The notes under the pieces were generated by a model. That model did no database searches and was not told the origin of the DNA. It saw nothing but the letters and a program-made list of their open reading frames with translations. A DNA stretch of 64,000 nucleotides from Streptomyces caelestis (lineage in GTDB: Bacteria > Actinomycetota > Actinomycetes > Streptomycetales > Streptomycetaceae), in NCBI RefSeq assembly GCF_001279005.1, contig NZ_LGCN01000085.1, positions 169,274-233,273 of the forward strand, given 5' to 3'. The position numbers were made by a program, and so were the translations under genes. Shown piece by piece: positions 32,495 through 41,092 of this stretch. The number at the start of each line of letters is the position of its first letter. Positions within the stretch are counted from its first letter, which is position 1.

Positions 32495-33451
32495 GTGGCT
32501 GGATTCAGGATCGGACGCGGCCGGAACAACAACGGCGCTCCTCACGCGCGACCGCAACACCCCCCGCACGGGCAGCAGACGCCGCAGGGGCCGTCGTACG
32601 GCTCCCCGCAGGCGCCGCGGCCCTACCCGCAGCAGCCGTCGTACGGCGGTGGCGGCGCCGGCCCCTGGCCGCACGCGAACCGCGGCCCGGGCGGGCCCGG
32701 AGGCCACGGCGGCCCCGGGGGCCCCGGGGGCCACGGCGAGCCGGAGTACTTCGGCGACGGCGCGCACCCGCACGGCGCCCAGGGCGCCCCGCACGACCCG
32801 TACGCCGCCAACAACCCGGGCCACACCCAGGCCTTCTCGATCAACGAGGACCCCTACCAGCAGGGCGACGCCTACCGCGCCGGCGCGGCCCCGCCGGCCG
32901 GTCCGGTCGGCCCCCGCCTGGGCTGGAAGGACCTGCTCAAGGGCATCGTCCTGTCCCCCGCCCCGACGTTCCTGCGGATGCGCGACTACACGATGTGGGG
33001 CCCCGCCCTCATCGTCTCCTTCCTCTACGGCCTGCTCGCCGTCTTCGGCTTCGACACCGCGCGCGAGGACGCGATCAACGCCACGCTGTCGAACGCCGTC
33101 CCGATCGTCCTGACGACGGCCGTCGCGATGGTGCTCAGCGCCTTCATCCTCGGCGTGGTCACCCACACCCTGGCCCGCCAGCTCGGCGGCGACGGCGCCT
33201 GGCAGCCCACGGTCGGCCTCTCCATGCTGATCATGTCCCTCACGGACGCGCCCCGCCTGGTCTTCGCCATGTTCGCCGGCGGCGACGCGGCCTTCGTCCA
33301 GCTCCTCGGCTGGGCCACCTGGGTGGCGGCCGGCGCCCTCCTCACGATCATGGTCAGCCGCTCCCACGACCTCCCCTGGCCGAAGGCCCTGGGCGCCTCG
33401 GCGATCCAGCTGGCCGCCCTGCTGTCGATCGTGAAGCTGGGCACGTTCTGA
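32495..33451 (+). CDS. Yip1-family membrane protein with Gly/Pro/His-rich N-terminus
   Basis: A ~318-residue protein. The first ~150 residues are low complexity (GGPGGHGGPGGPGG, PQQPSYGGGG) and cytoplasmic; five helices follow (ALIVSFLYGLLAVFGF, VLTTAVAMVLSAFIL, TVGLSMLIMSLTDAPRLVFAMF, FVQLLGWATWVAAGALLTI, ASAIQLAALLSIVKLGTF), as in Yip1. The GTG at 32495 begins AGFRIGRGRNNN. A TACGTT eight bases before it could be a -10 box, so the mRNA may be leaderless. Function unknown. Confidence 0.78.
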   Translation: MAGFRIGRGRNNNGAPHARPQHPPHGQQTPQGPSYGSPQAPRPYPQQPSYGGGGAGPWPHANRGPGGPGGHGGPGGPGGHGEPEYFGDGAHPHGAQGAPHDPYAANNPGHTQAFSINEDPYQQGDAYRAGAAPPAGPVGPRLGWKDLLKGIVLSPAPTFLRMRDYTMWGPALIVSFLYGLLAVFGFDTAREDAINATLSNAVPIVLTTAVAMVLSAFILGVVTHTLARQLGGDGAWQPTVGLSMLIMSLTDAPRLVFAMFAGGDAAFVQLLGWATWVAAGALLTIMVSRSHDLPWPKALGASAIQLAALLSIVKLGTF

Positions 33452-33467
33452 CCCCGCCCGCGACACG

Positions 33468-33497
33468 GAAGGGGGCTCCCGACCGGGAGCCCCCTTC
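33468..33497. terminator. Bidirectional terminator
   Basis: A 13-bp stem, GAAGGGGGCTCCC with GGGAGCCCCCTTC, between the convergent Yip1 and phosphoribosyltransferase genes. Confidence 0.85.
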
Positions 33498-33536
33498 TGC
33501 TTGCCCTTCTCGCTTCTCTCCGGCCTCTCAGGCCTC

Positions 33537-34025
33537 TCAGGCGTCGAGAACCTGCCCGGACCGCCTGACGACCGGCGGCTGAACGCTCCACGGGAAGTTG
33601 ATCCACTCGTCGGTGCGCTTCCAGACGTACTCGCACTTCACCAGCGACTGCGTCTTCTCGTAGACCACGGCGCTGCGCACCTCGGCGACGGCGTCCAGGC
33701 AGAAGTCGCGCACGAGCTTGAGCGTCTTGCCGGTGTCGGCGACGTCGTCCGCGATCAGCACCTTCTTGTCGGTGAAGTCGATGGCGTTGGGCACCGGCGC
33801 GAGCATGACGGGCATCTCGAGCGTGGTCCCGACCCCGGTGTAGAACTCGACGTTCACCAGGTGGATGTTCTTGCAGTCGAGGGCGTAGGCGAGCCCGCCG
33901 GCGACGAAGACGCCGCCGCGCGCGATGCTCAGCACGACGTCGGGCTGGTACCCGTCGTCGGCGATCGTCTGGGCGAGCTCGCGGACGGCGACGCCGAACT
34001 GCTCGTAGCTGAGGTTCTCGCGCAT
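33537..34025 (-). CDS. Phosphoribosyltransferase (hypoxanthine/xanthine type)
   Basis: A 162-residue PRTase. The PRPP loop is VLIADDVADTGKTL at residues ~90-103, and LSIARGGVFVAGGLAY lies near 40. It resembles Gpt/Hpt purine-salvage enzymes. ATG at 34025 (MRENLSYEQFG); the 200 residues in front of it in the same frame are Arg-rich and not protein-like. Five bases after the dcd stop, so the two form an operon of nucleotide metabolism. Confidence 0.82.
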   Translation of the reverse strand: MRENLSYEQFGVAVRELAQTIADDGYQPDVVLSIARGGVFVAGGLAYALDCKNIHLVNVEFYTGVGTTLEMPVMLAPVPNAIDFTDKKVLIADDVADTGKTLKLVRDFCLDAVAEVRSAVVYEKTQSLVKCEYVWKRTDEWINFPWSVQPPVVRRSGQVLDA

Positions 34026-34030
34026 GCCGC

Positions 34031-34606
34031 TCACACCTGCGTCCGGTGGAAGTTGAGGTAGGACCGCGAGGCCGTCGGCCCCCGCTGCCCCTGGTACCGC
34101 GACCCGTACCGCTCGCTCCCGTACGGGTGCTCGGCCGGCGAGCTGAGCCGGAACATGCACAGCTGCCCGATCTTCATACCGGGCCACAGCTTGATCGGGA
34201 GCGTCGCGAGGTTGCTGAGTTCGAGGGTCACGTGCCCGGAGAACCCTGGGTCGATGAACCCGGCGGTGGAGTGGGTGACCAGCCCGAGCCGCCCGAGCGA
34301 GCTCTTCCCCTCCAGCCGCGAGGCGAGGTCGTCGGGAAGCGTGATGACCTCGTACGTACTGGCCAGCACGAACTCGCCGGGGTGCAGGATGAACGGTTCG
34401 TCCCCCTCCGGCTCCACGAGCCGGGTCAGATCCGCCTGCTCGACGGAGGGGTCGATGTGGGGGTACCGGTGGTTCTCGAACACCCGGAAGTAGCGGTCGA
34501 GGCGTACGTCGATGCTGGACGGCTGCACCATGGCGTCGTCGTAGGGATCGATACGCACCCGTCCGGCGTCGATCTCGGCCCGGATGTCCTTGTCTGAGAG
34601 AAGCAC
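34031..34606 (-). CDS. dcd: dCTP deaminase
   Basis: A 191-residue homotrimeric enzyme turning dCTP to dUTP for thymidylate synthesis. Motifs: [62 protein letters not shown] and the C-terminal [22 protein letters not shown] start ([17 protein letters not shown]) at 34606 gives the usual length. First gene of the pair with the phosphoribosyltransferase. Confidence 0.97.
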   Translation of the reverse strand: MLLSDKDIRAEIDAGRVRIDPYDDAMVQPSSIDVRLDRYFRVFENHRYPHIDPSVEQADLTRLVEPEGDEPFILHPGEFVLASTYEVITLPDDLASRLEGKSSLGRLGLVTHSTAGFIDPGFSGHVTLELSNLATLPIKLWPGMKIGQLCMFRLSSPAEHPYGSERYGSRYQGQRGPTASRSYLNFHRTQV

Positions 34607-34678
34607 GCCCCGAGAATACGCAAGGCGCGCGGACCGGCCGCAATCGGCCACCCCACGCGCCCTCGCTGTTACCGCTCG

Positions 34679-34837
34679 CTACTGCTTCTGAAGGCTCACC
34701 GGCACGACGCTGCGGAGCCGCGCACAGCGCGGACACCGCAGGAGCCGGCCGGGACCGAGCCGCTCGGCCTTCTGCATCGGAAACGAGGCGGCGGTGAACA
34801 CGTGCCCATCGGCACAGCGGACGACGGTGCGCTCCAT
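34679..34837 (-). CDS. Small Cys-motif protein
   Basis: 52 residues, MERTVVRCADGHVFTAASFP... ending GRLLRCPRCARLRSVVPVSLQKQ. CxDGH and CPRC make a possible zinc site (C8, H12, C36, C39). It resembles a small conserved Streptomyces protein family of unknown function. The start at 34837 is preferred because the family-like part begins there. It sits between dcd and the tRNA-Gly gene, on the minus strand. Confidence 0.6.
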   Translation of the reverse strand: MERTVVRCADGHVFTAASFPMQKAERLGPGRLLRCPRCARLRSVVPVSLQKQ

Positions 34838-35091
34838 CAAGTCCAAGAGTCCCTTCCCCAAGAGGCCGCGTCTGGCGAACTGCCCGACAACAAAAGCCAC
34901 ATTACGGGATCAAAGGAACAGCCCTCCAGGCGGCACCCCGCACCTTCACCGTACGCCCCAACGTCTGCCCCCCGCAGCCGCATCCATCCCCTGAAACACG
35001 GTCAGGCCCCCGGGCTCGAACACCGGGGGCCTGACATGAGGTAGAGTGACGGGGCATCCGGACACCGCTCAACGCGGGGCCTCCGGATTAC

Positions 35092-35165
35092 GCGGGTGTA
35101 GTTTAATGGTAGAACATCAGCTTCCCAAGCTGAGAGCGCGAGTTCGATTCTCGTCACCCGCTCCA
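35092..35165 (+). tRNA. tRNA-Gly (anticodon CCC)
   Basis: GCGGGTG pairs with CACCCGC, and the anticodon stem TCAGC/GCTGA encloses the loop TTCCCAA, anticodon CCC. The T arm is GCGAG-TTCGATT-CTCGT, and CCA is encoded. The 3' half is the attachment site of the mobile element: its last 48 bases recur at 48484-48531. Confidence 0.96.
35118..35165 (+). repeat. att copy 1 (tRNA-Gly 3' end)
   Basis: 48 bases identical to 48484-48531 and 44 bases (from the G at 35120) shared with 49794-49837. This copy belongs to the functional tRNA. Confidence 0.93.
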
Positions 35166-35170
35166 TGCGA

Positions 35171-35197
35171 AACCCCCAGGTCATCGACCCGGGGGTT
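35171..35197 (+). terminator. tRNA-Gly terminator at the left end of the element
   Basis: AACCCCCAGGTC and GACCCGGGGGTT pair with one mismatch. It lies inside the element, so the element replaced the original tRNA terminator. Confidence 0.75.
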
Positions 35198-35226
35198 CTT
35201 TGTTGTCCGGACCGGTGCGCGGGCGT

Positions 35227-35244
35227 CGCACCACAACCGCACCA
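35227..35244. promoter_or_regulatory. Left arm-type integrase site
   Basis: CGCACCACAACCGCACCA abuts the integrase stop codon and is matched, with one difference, at 48359-48376 in the same orientation. Confidence 0.6.
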
Positions 35245-36411
35245 TTAGCCCGCCGACAGTTCCTCCCCGTAGCGCGCACGGTCGTCGGTGTGGTGCTTCG
35301 CACGCTCGGCGCGCACGAGGTCGTCCAGCCCGGCGGCGACCTCCCGCTGCCGCTCCTCGTCTGAGTGCTGGTAGATCAGCGCCGCCTTCTCGGAGGACTG
35401 GCCGGCGCGCACCATCGTGTCCCGGAGGGTGGCGCCCGAGCGGGTGGACAGGGTGTGCCCGGTGTGGCGGAGGTCGTAGAAGCGGAAGCCGTCCGGGAGA
35501 CCGGCTACCGCACGGGCCCGCCGCCACTTCCGCCCGAACGTCGTGCGCCGGAAGGCCGCGCCCTTCTCCCCCACGAAGACCAACCCGTCCAGGCCCTTCT
35601 CCGCGAACCAGTCGAGGTGCCGCTTCACCTCCTTCCGGAGGAAGGGCGGGAGGACGACCACGCGAGCACCCGCGTCGGACTTGGTCGGCCCGGGAGCCCG
35701 CTTACCGTTGGTGCGCTCCGGCTCGGCGACCCGCACGCGAACCACGAGGTTGTCGACGTCGACGTCCCGACGACGGAGGCCGGCCAGCTCCTCCGGCCGC
35801 ATCGGACCGTAAGCGCCGAGGTAGACCATGAGCCGCCAGCGGATACCGATCGCGTCGGCGAGCGCGTCGACCTGGGCGACGGTGGCGATGCGGCGTTCCG
35901 CCGCCGACTCCTTGCCCGCCCCTTTGATCCGGCAGGGGTTGCGCGTGATCAGGTCGTCGTCGACTGCCGTCTCAAGGATGCCTTTGAGGAGGCGGTACGC
36001 CTTGGCGACGGTGGTCTTGGCCTGGGTGGTGCGGAGCCGTTCGGCGCGCCACTCACGTACGCGCGGGGCCGTGATCTCGTCCAGGTCGAGCCCGCCGAAC
36101 GCCGGGAGGATGTACAGGCGGAGCAGGTGCCGGTACAGGTCCTCGGTCCGAACGGCCAGCTCCCGTTCCTCGACCCACTTCTCGGCGTAGACGCCGAAGT
36201 TGACGGCCCCAGCGTCGGGAGCGCGCCAGTCCCCGCGGCTGAGGTCCGCCTCGACCTGGGACAGCCAGATCTCGGCGTCCTTCTTGGTCGCGAAGGTCCC
36301 GTCCGCACGGATGCGCTCACCGTCGGGCCCGAGGTACGAAGCCGTCCATCGGCCCGACCGGTACTGCCGCACCGCACCGAAGCGCCGACGCCTGCCCTTC
36401 TTGTTGGCCAT
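35245..36411 (-). CDS. int: Tyrosine integrase of the element
   Basis: A 388-residue tyrosine recombinase that inserts the element into tRNA-Gly. An arm-binding N-part (10-60) and a core-binding part (70-150) precede the catalytic domain. R205 (GPMRPEEL), DLRH with R315, and the nucleophile Y347 (ALIYQHS) are present. The position of the usual histidine in HxxR is a tyrosine (Y312), and the usual GHSS is GQSS (Q338); both changes occur in several actinobacterial integrases. ATG at 36411 overlaps the xis stop; another 300 residues upstream in frame are not real. Confidence 0.95.
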   Translation of the reverse strand: MANKKGRRRRFGAVRQYRSGRWTASYLGPDGERIRADGTFATKKDAEIWLSQVEADLSRGDWRAPDAGAVNFGVYAEKWVEERELAVRTEDLYRHLLRLYILPAFGGLDLDEITAPRVREWRAERLRTTQAKTTVAKAYRLLKGILETAVDDDLITRNPCRIKGAGKESAAERRIATVAQVDALADAIGIRWRLMVYLGAYGPMRPEELAGLRRRDVDVDNLVVRVRVAEPERTNGKRAPGPTKSDAGARVVVLPPFLRKEVKRHLDWFAEKGLDGLVFVGEKGAAFRRTTFGRKWRRARAVAGLPDGFRFYDLRHTGHTLSTRSGATLRDTMVRAGQSSEKAALIYQHSDEERQREVAAGLDDLVRAERAKHHTDDRARYGEELSAG

Positions 36412-36620
36412 CAGGCAGCCCTCCGCAGTCCGGCGCGGCGGAGCCTCACCGGTTCCACGGTGTGGGCGGCGAGGTAGTCGCGAACGGCGCTCTCGGGGAT
36501 GCGGACGTGCCGGCCGACCTTCACGTACCGGATGCGCCGCTCCTCGATGAGCCTCCGCGCGAAGCGGACGCCCGTCCCGAGGCGTTCGGCGACCTGGGCC
36601 ACGGTGAGGAGTCGCTCCAT
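36411..36620 (-). CDS. xis: Excisionase (Xis), HTH_17 type
   Basis: A 69-residue MerR-like helix-turn-helix: MERLLTVAQVAERLGTGVRFARRLIEERRIRYVKVGRHVRIPESAVRDYLAAHTV. It bends DNA for excision by the integrase. GGGGAG precedes the ATG at 36620; an ATG three codons earlier overlaps the rep stop. It is translationally linked to int (TGATG). Confidence 0.9.
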   Translation of the reverse strand: MERLLTVAQVAERLGTGVRFARRLIEERRIRYVKVGRHVRIPESAVRDYLAAHTVEPVRLRRAGLRRAA

Positions 36621-36622
36621 GG

Positions 36623-38020
36623 TCACCACTCCCCCTCTGCCCCGGCTTGGTCGCGTAGTGCTTCGCGGGCGGTCTCGCGATTGAGCCGGATGTCCCGGGC
36701 GATGGTGGCGGCGAGGGCGGATTCACCGGGGGTGTGGCCGTGTCCGGCGTACTGCCAGTCCGCCAGGACGAGGACGGTCTCCGGCTCGCGGGCGTCCAGT
36801 CCGAGGGCCCCGGCGTCCTGTGCGGCGCGGTAGTCGGCGCGTGCCTGGCGGAGGGCGCCGAGGGTGGTGGAGTAGTGGCGGGACTTCGAGGAGAAGTGGC
36901 CGCGGAAGCCGAGCATGTGCGCCCAGGCCCAGAGGCGACGGTCCGGGTACAGGTTGTCCAGGTCGCGGCAGGCTGTGATGAGCTGGCGGGTGTGGTCCGG
37001 GACCCGGTGACGGTCGAGTTCGGAGAGTTCGCCGATACGGCGGTCGAGGGTGCCGGTGTTCTCTGCTGCCTTGGTGGAGTATTTGGCGACGTACGAGGCG
37101 ACGGCCTGTTCGGTGATGTCGGAGCCGTCCCCGAATGCCTTGACCGGCCGGACGTCGAGCTGTGTGCCCCAGCGGAAGGACCGGGCGGGTTGGTCCCCGG
37201 CGGCCGGGACGGAGACCGAGGTGTAGGAGTGCGCGGCAGCCGCGGCGATCGCGTCGGCGAGGACACCGGCCGTGGCCCACGCGGGCGGCGGTGTTCCAGG
37301 CCCCTCCGGCCCATCCAGCCGGATCACCGCATGGAAGTGCAGGGCGCCCCGCTTCTGGAACTCGGCGACCTTGCCGTACGAGAGACGTACGTGGTCGGCG
37401 AGTTCCCGGCGGGGAAGGCCGGCGCGGGCGGCGAGTTCGCGGCGGAGCCGAGTGGTGAAGCGCTGCCAGAGCTGCCCAGCATGGTTGTTGAACAGCACCG
37501 CGCCCGCGTAGTCGTACGTCGCCGGGTCGAGGGCGGTGCCCAGTTCCGGGGCGTCGGGAGCGTGGCGGGTGCCGCAGCGGCAGACGCCGTGGTCGGGGCG
37601 GTTGTGGACCGGGCCGAACGAGGGCGCGGTGAGGGTGACGAAGACGCGCGGGTGGTCGCGGACGGTGGCAGGGATGTCGCGGCGGTCGTCACCGGCGAGG
37701 CCGGCGCGGATGAGGTGGTAGGTGTCGCCCGCGTAGGTCCAGGCGCAGGCCGGGCAGCGCGAGGCACGGCGGTTGCCGCAGGCGAGGCGGAGGCGTCCGC
37801 CGGGCTCGTCGGCGGTGGTGTAGTGGTGGAGGGTTTCGCCGGTGGTCTTGTCCTTGTGGAGGGTCCAGCCGGTGAGGTGGATGGGGTCGGAGCAGCCGCC
37901 GGTACGGCGGATCTGGTCTTCCCAGCGGGTGTAGTCGGAGGCCGAGGCCACCCGCAGCAGGTCGCCGAGGGTGATCGGGTCAAGCAGAAGCTCAGGTGCG
38001 GACAGGGCGCGATGCGCCAT
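36623..38020 (-). CDS. repSA: RepSA-type replication initiator
   Basis: A 465-residue rolling-circle initiator. Motifs: a Cys cluster (C81, C89, C92), VFVTLTAPSFG (126-136), the metal motif GALHFHAV with HFH at 228-230, and YVAKYSTK (310-317) with the catalytic tyrosine. Replication starts after excision at an origin probably within or near this gene, as in pSAM2. It is followed by xis within three bases; the next gene upstream is spdD. Confidence 0.93.
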   Translation of the reverse strand: MAHRALSAPELLLDPITLGDLLRVASASDYTRWEDQIRRTGGCSDPIHLTGWTLHKDKTTGETLHHYTTADEPGGRLRLACGNRRASRCPACAWTYAGDTYHLIRAGLAGDDRRDIPATVRDHPRVFVTLTAPSFGPVHNRPDHGVCRCGTRHAPDAPELGTALDPATYDYAGAVLFNNHAGQLWQRFTTRLRRELAARAGLPRRELADHVRLSYGKVAEFQKRGALHFHAVIRLDGPEGPGTPPPAWATAGVLADAIAAAAAHSYTSVSVPAAGDQPARSFRWGTQLDVRPVKAFGDGSDITEQAVASYVAKYSTKAAENTGTLDRRIGELSELDRHRVPDHTRQLITACRDLDNLYPDRRLWAWAHMLGFRGHFSSKSRHYSTTLGALRQARADYRAAQDAGALGLDAREPETVLVLADWQYAGHGHTPGESALAATIARDIRLNRETAREALRDQAGAEGEW

Positions 38021-38110
38021 GCTGGGTGCTTCCTTCCGGTTGTGAGATCGGAGAGGGGACGGCTCCCGGGCGGCGGATGCTTGGCGGTATCGAGGCCGCC
38101 CGGGGGCCGG

Positions 38111-38422
38111 TCAGCGACGCTTGGCGTCGGCGTTGACGAGCGAGCGGATCACCAGTGCGCAGACGGCGACCGAGGCGCCCGTGATGGCGACGGCCAGGAG
38201 CAGGGAGACCAGGACGGCGCCGACGACCAGGACGACGGCGGTGCCGCCGCCGACGAGGGCGAGCGCGGTGCCGGGGGTCAGCTGGACCGTGGGCCGGGTC
38301 GGGACCGGGACGGTGGCCGGCGGGATGGAGGTGCCGGGGGTGATCGTGGTCGGCTCGACGACAACGGGCGGGGTGACCGTGCCGGTGGGCTGGGGCATGG
38401 TCGGGAGCTTGGGCCGGAACAT
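38111..38422 (-). CDS. spdD: Spread protein SpdD
   Basis: 103 residues: a Pro/Thr-rich N-terminus (PTGTVTPPVVVEPTTITPGTS) and two hydrophobic helices (LALVGGGTAVVLVVGAVLVSLLLAVAI and GASVAVCALVI), basic C-end. This is the SpdD family; spread proteins help transfer the plasmid between mycelial compartments. In the middle of a row of small spread genes. Confidence 0.85.
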   Translation of the reverse strand: MFRPKLPTMPQPTGTVTPPVVVEPTTITPGTSIPPATVPVPTRPTVQLTPGTALALVGGGTAVVLVVGAVLVSLLLAVAITGASVAVCALVIRSLVNADAKRR

Positions 38423-38434
38423 CAGCGGATCTCC

Positions 38435-38590
38435 TTACTTGACGGCGGAGTCGATGAGCGGGGCAAGCACGCTGTCGGCGAGGAGGAAGCCGCCGAGGAG
38501 CAGCACGGCGATCAGCCACCAGGGCGGGCGGACGAGCTTGACGCCGAGCCAGCCGACGACGATCAGGGCGAACCAGAGCGGGACGTCCAT
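38435..38590 (-). CDS. 51-residue membrane protein of the spread operon
   Basis: MDVPLWFALIVVGWLGVKLV, then PPWWLIAVLLLGGFLLADS and the end APLIDSAVK: two membrane segments in 51 residues. It starts at the ATG ending at 38590 after GAGGCCACC and stops at 38435, 12 bases before spdD. Short spread proteins of this size are typical of the region in AICEs; I cannot name its family. Confidence 0.75.
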   Translation of the reverse strand: MDVPLWFALIVVGWLGVKLVRPPWWLIAVLLLGGFLLADSVLAPLIDSAVK

Positions 38591-38602
38591 GACGGTGGCC
38601 TC

Positions 38603-38794
38603 CTAGCGGACGCGGCAGCGGTGGGTACGGGCGGCGAGCTGAGCGGCGGCGCGGGTGGTGTAGTCGGCGGACCAGCCACAGCCGTCGTTGCTGCACACGG
38701 CGGCGTGCTTAGTGGTGCCGTTGCGGTCGCGGTGGGTGCCGATCTGCACGGGGCCGATCCGCATCACGGAGTGGAAGAAGTCGCGGGCGGGCAT
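38603..38794 (-). CDS. Mobile element transfer protein, zinc-finger type
   Basis: 63 residues: MPARDFFHSVMRIGPVQIGT... then CSNDGCGWSADYTTRAAAQLAARTHRC, a probable Cys/His zinc site. Annotated in Streptomyces as a mobile element transfer protein. Part of the spd gene row, one base away from the next gene. Confidence 0.75.
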   Translation of the reverse strand: MPARDFFHSVMRIGPVQIGTHRDRNGTTKHAAVCSNDGCGWSADYTTRAAAQLAARTHRCRVR

Positions 38795-38795
38795 G

Positions 38796-38990
38796 TCAGT
38801 CGGTCTCCGTTCGGGTCGGGGCCGGGTCGGGGAAGGTCGCGCGGATCGCGGCGGCGGTGGCCGGGTCGGAGGTGAGACGGGCGGCCTCCTCGGCGAGCAG
38901 GTGGGCGAGGTAGGGCCGGTTCGCGGCGGTCATCTCGCGGGCGGCGTCGAGGTGATCGGCGGCGGTCAGGTCGTTCGGGTCACCGAGCAC
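38796..38990 (-). CDS. Small helical plasmid protein
   Basis: 64 residues, GTG start after GGAGATACGCC: VLGDPNDLTAADHLDAAREMTAANRPYLAHLLAEEAARLTSD. Two amphipathic helices, no known domain. The gene is packed within the spread operon. Confidence 0.7.
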   Translation of the reverse strand: MLGDPNDLTAADHLDAAREMTAANRPYLAHLLAEEAARLTSDPATAAAIRATFPDPAPTRTETD

Positions 38991-39008
38991 GGCGTATCTC
39001 CTTTCGGA

Positions 39009-39650
39009 TCAGATGAGTTGGGCGGCGATCGCGTCGGCCAGGTGCGGCGGGACGCCGAGGCGGGCGCGGAGGGTGTCGGCGTCGATGCGTGCACCGGTCC
39101 GTTCTTCGTGGTCGGCGGCGACCTTGCGGGCGTGGTCGACCAACGCGGCCGGAACGGCAACGGCCGGCGGGGCCGGAGCGGGGTGGACCGGCAGGAAGGT
39201 CGGGGCAACGTCGACGGAGTCGACCGGGGCCGGTTCCGGCTCCACCTCGACCACGGGGTCCGGGGCCGGCGAAGCCGAGGTGCGCCCCGCGGACGAGTGG
39301 GCGAGGAGAGTGCCGCCCATGAAGGCCAGGGCAGGCCAGGCGGCGACGAGGATGCGCAGCCAGGCCGGTACGTCGTCCAAGTCGAGGAGTCCGGCGGTGG
39401 CGACGTTCGCGCCGAGCGAGGCGACGAGGGCGATCAGGAACCAGCACCACGCCAGCCGAGACGGCCCGTCCGTACGCAGTCGACGCCAGGCGGCGACGAG
39501 GAGCAGGTCCACGGAGACCGGGTAGGCCCAGGCTTTCCAGCCGTCCTGTCCAGCGGCGGCGGCGAGGTCGTGAAGGTGGGCGAAGGACAGTGCCCCGGCG
39601 ATGACGGCCTGAACAAGCACGGCGTCCACGCGAAGGGCGGAGCGGGTCAT
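39009..39650 (-). CDS. DUF2637/SpdB-like membrane spread protein
   Basis: A 213-residue protein starting MTRSALRVDAVLVQAVIAGALSFAHLHDLAAAAGQ with AGGAG before the ATG. Four membrane helices in the first 125 residues, a Pro/Glu linker (VVEVEPEPAPVDSVD), and a helical C-terminus (RKVAADHEERTGARIDADTLRARLGVPPHLADAIAAQLI) that looks like a DNA-binding winged helix. It belongs to the DUF2637 group of transfer proteins. Confidence 0.82.
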   Translation of the reverse strand: MTRSALRVDAVLVQAVIAGALSFAHLHDLAAAAGQDGWKAWAYPVSVDLLLVAAWRRLRTDGPSRLAWCWFLIALVASLGANVATAGLLDLDDVPAWLRILVAAWPALAFMGGTLLAHSSAGRTSASPAPDPVVEVEPEPAPVDSVDVAPTFLPVHPAPAPPAVAVPAALVDHARKVAADHEERTGARIDADTLRARLGVPPHLADAIAAQLI

Positions 39651-39733
39651 GACGGCTCCTCCTGTGATCAGGCATGGCGGGGGTAGGGACCTGGCGCGAA
39701 GGGCGGTCGCGCCGACCGTGGGGTGTGGAGAGG

Positions 39734-41089
39734 TCAGGCGGTGGCGGGGGCTGTCTTGGACAGCGGCGCACGGGCCGAGGGCAACGCGGCGACCGGGGGC
39801 CGGAACGCGGCCAGGGCGGGGAGGTCCGGGGTGCGGTCGGCGTACTTGTTGCAGGTGTTCACGGCGTGCCGTAGCGAGGTGTGCGGGGCGCGGATGCGGT
39901 GCCAACCGCCGGTGGAGTCCCCGGCGATGGCGAGCCCGCGGGTCTCGGCGGGGATCTGGATCGCAGCGAGGACGGCGTCCGGGGCGATGTCTCCGAAGGC
40001 CATGTTCGCCGAGGTCTCGTCGTTGACGCGGTGGGCGGTACGGCCGGTGAGCTGGGCGCGCAGCATCGTGATGCCCTTGCCGAGTTCCGAGCCGAAGCGC
40101 TGCCCGCAGATCTCCAGGTAGATGCCGGCCGCGCGGCCGAGCTGGGCGAGGCGGACCAGGGCGGTGATGATCCGGTCCCGCCGCTTCTCCTCCTCCTTGC
40201 TCGCGAAGAGGGCGAGTTCGGCGACCTCGTCGACCAGAACCACGACCGGCACCGGCCGCAGGTCTTCGGGCAGGTCCCAGATGTCGGCGGCGATCTCCGC
40301 ATCCGGCACGGCGACGCTGACGCGCTGCTCAGCCCGGATGAGCTGATACACGTCCCCCATGTGGGAGACCAACGCCTCCAGCAGCTCCAACGCGGTATCG
40401 GGATTGTCGGCGAGCGCGGAGAACCGGCGTGCCAGCGGGAAGAGTTCGACTCCTTGCTTGCAGTCGATGCCGACCAGAGCGACGTGCTGCGGGGCGAGCC
40501 CGGCGACTAGGTTGCGCTGATAGACCGACTTACCGGACTCCGTCGCGCCGAGGGTCAGCCCGTGCGGGACGGCACGGTAGTCGCGGTAGTGGACCGAACC
40601 GTCCTCCCGCAGCGCCACGGGAACCCGCATCGGGCGAGCGTCAGTCTTGGCAGGCATCTGCACCCGCTTGAGTACGTCGTAGCCGGTCATCCGGATCTCG
40701 ACGACGCCCGAGCGCAGCTCCCGGGAGGTGACGCCGTACATCCCGAAGGAGTGGCGCAACCGGTCCGAAGCGGCGGCGACGTCGAACGCGTCCTGTCCGG
40801 GCCGGAGTTTGAGCCGCAGGACCAGTCCGGTACGGGTCGGTCGCAGCCGCAGGATGCGCGGTGCGCGGGACTCCGGCGCCGGGCGGTTGGTCATCCGGGC
40901 CAGCGTCAGACGCCAGCGCGAGGGCGGGACCGTCAGGCCGCAGGCGTCCATGACCGATCCGTACCGGACCAGTACCCGCAGGACCGCGAGGGTGACCCCG
41001 AAGGTCAGCCAGTACCAGGCGGGACGCCGCCACCGCAGGAGACCCGCAGCGGCGACGACCACCAACAGTAAGACCGTCGGCCACGTCAC
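39734..41089 (-). CDS. traSA: TraSA-type conjugative DNA translocase (FtsK/SpoIIIE)
   Basis: A 451-residue membrane-anchored motor that moves double-stranded DNA between hyphae. Two N-terminal helices (7-45), Walker A GATESGKS (181-188; the second G of the consensus is S), Walker B VVVLVDEVAEL (282-292), and a helix-rich C-terminal part. TraB-type motors alone suffice for transfer in Streptomyces. Four bases from the stop of the gene at 41093. Confidence 0.93.
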   Translation of the reverse strand: MTWPTVLLLVVVAAAGLLRWRRPAWYWLTFGVTLAVLRVLVRYGSVMDACGLTVPPSRWRLTLARMTNRPAPESRAPRILRLRPTRTGLVLRLKLRPGQDAFDVAAASDRLRHSFGMYGVTSRELRSGVVEIRMTGYDVLKRVQMPAKTDARPMRVPVALREDGSVHYRDYRAVPHGLTLGATESGKSVYQRNLVAGLAPQHVALVGIDCKQGVELFPLARRFSALADNPDTALELLEALVSHMGDVYQLIRAEQRVSVAVPDAEIAADIWDLPEDLRPVPVVVLVDEVAELALFASKEEEKRRDRIITALVRLAQLGRAAGIYLEICGQRFGSELGKGITMLRAQLTGRTAHRVNDETSANMAFGDIAPDAVLAAIQIPAETRGLAIAGDSTGGWHRIRAPHTSLRHAVNTCNKYADRTPDLPALAAFRPPVAALPSARAPLSKTAPATA

Positions 41090-41092
41090 GGC

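Noticed and set aside
34594..34736. Upstream extension of the phosphoribosyltransferase frame
   Set aside because: About 200 codons before MRENLSYEQ overlap dcd and read as Arg/Pro-rich noise.
36411..37314. Long N-terminal extension of the integrase frame
   Set aside because: The extension is Pro/Arg/Ser-rich, overlaps rep and xis on the same strand, and the ATG at 36411 is coupled to xis.
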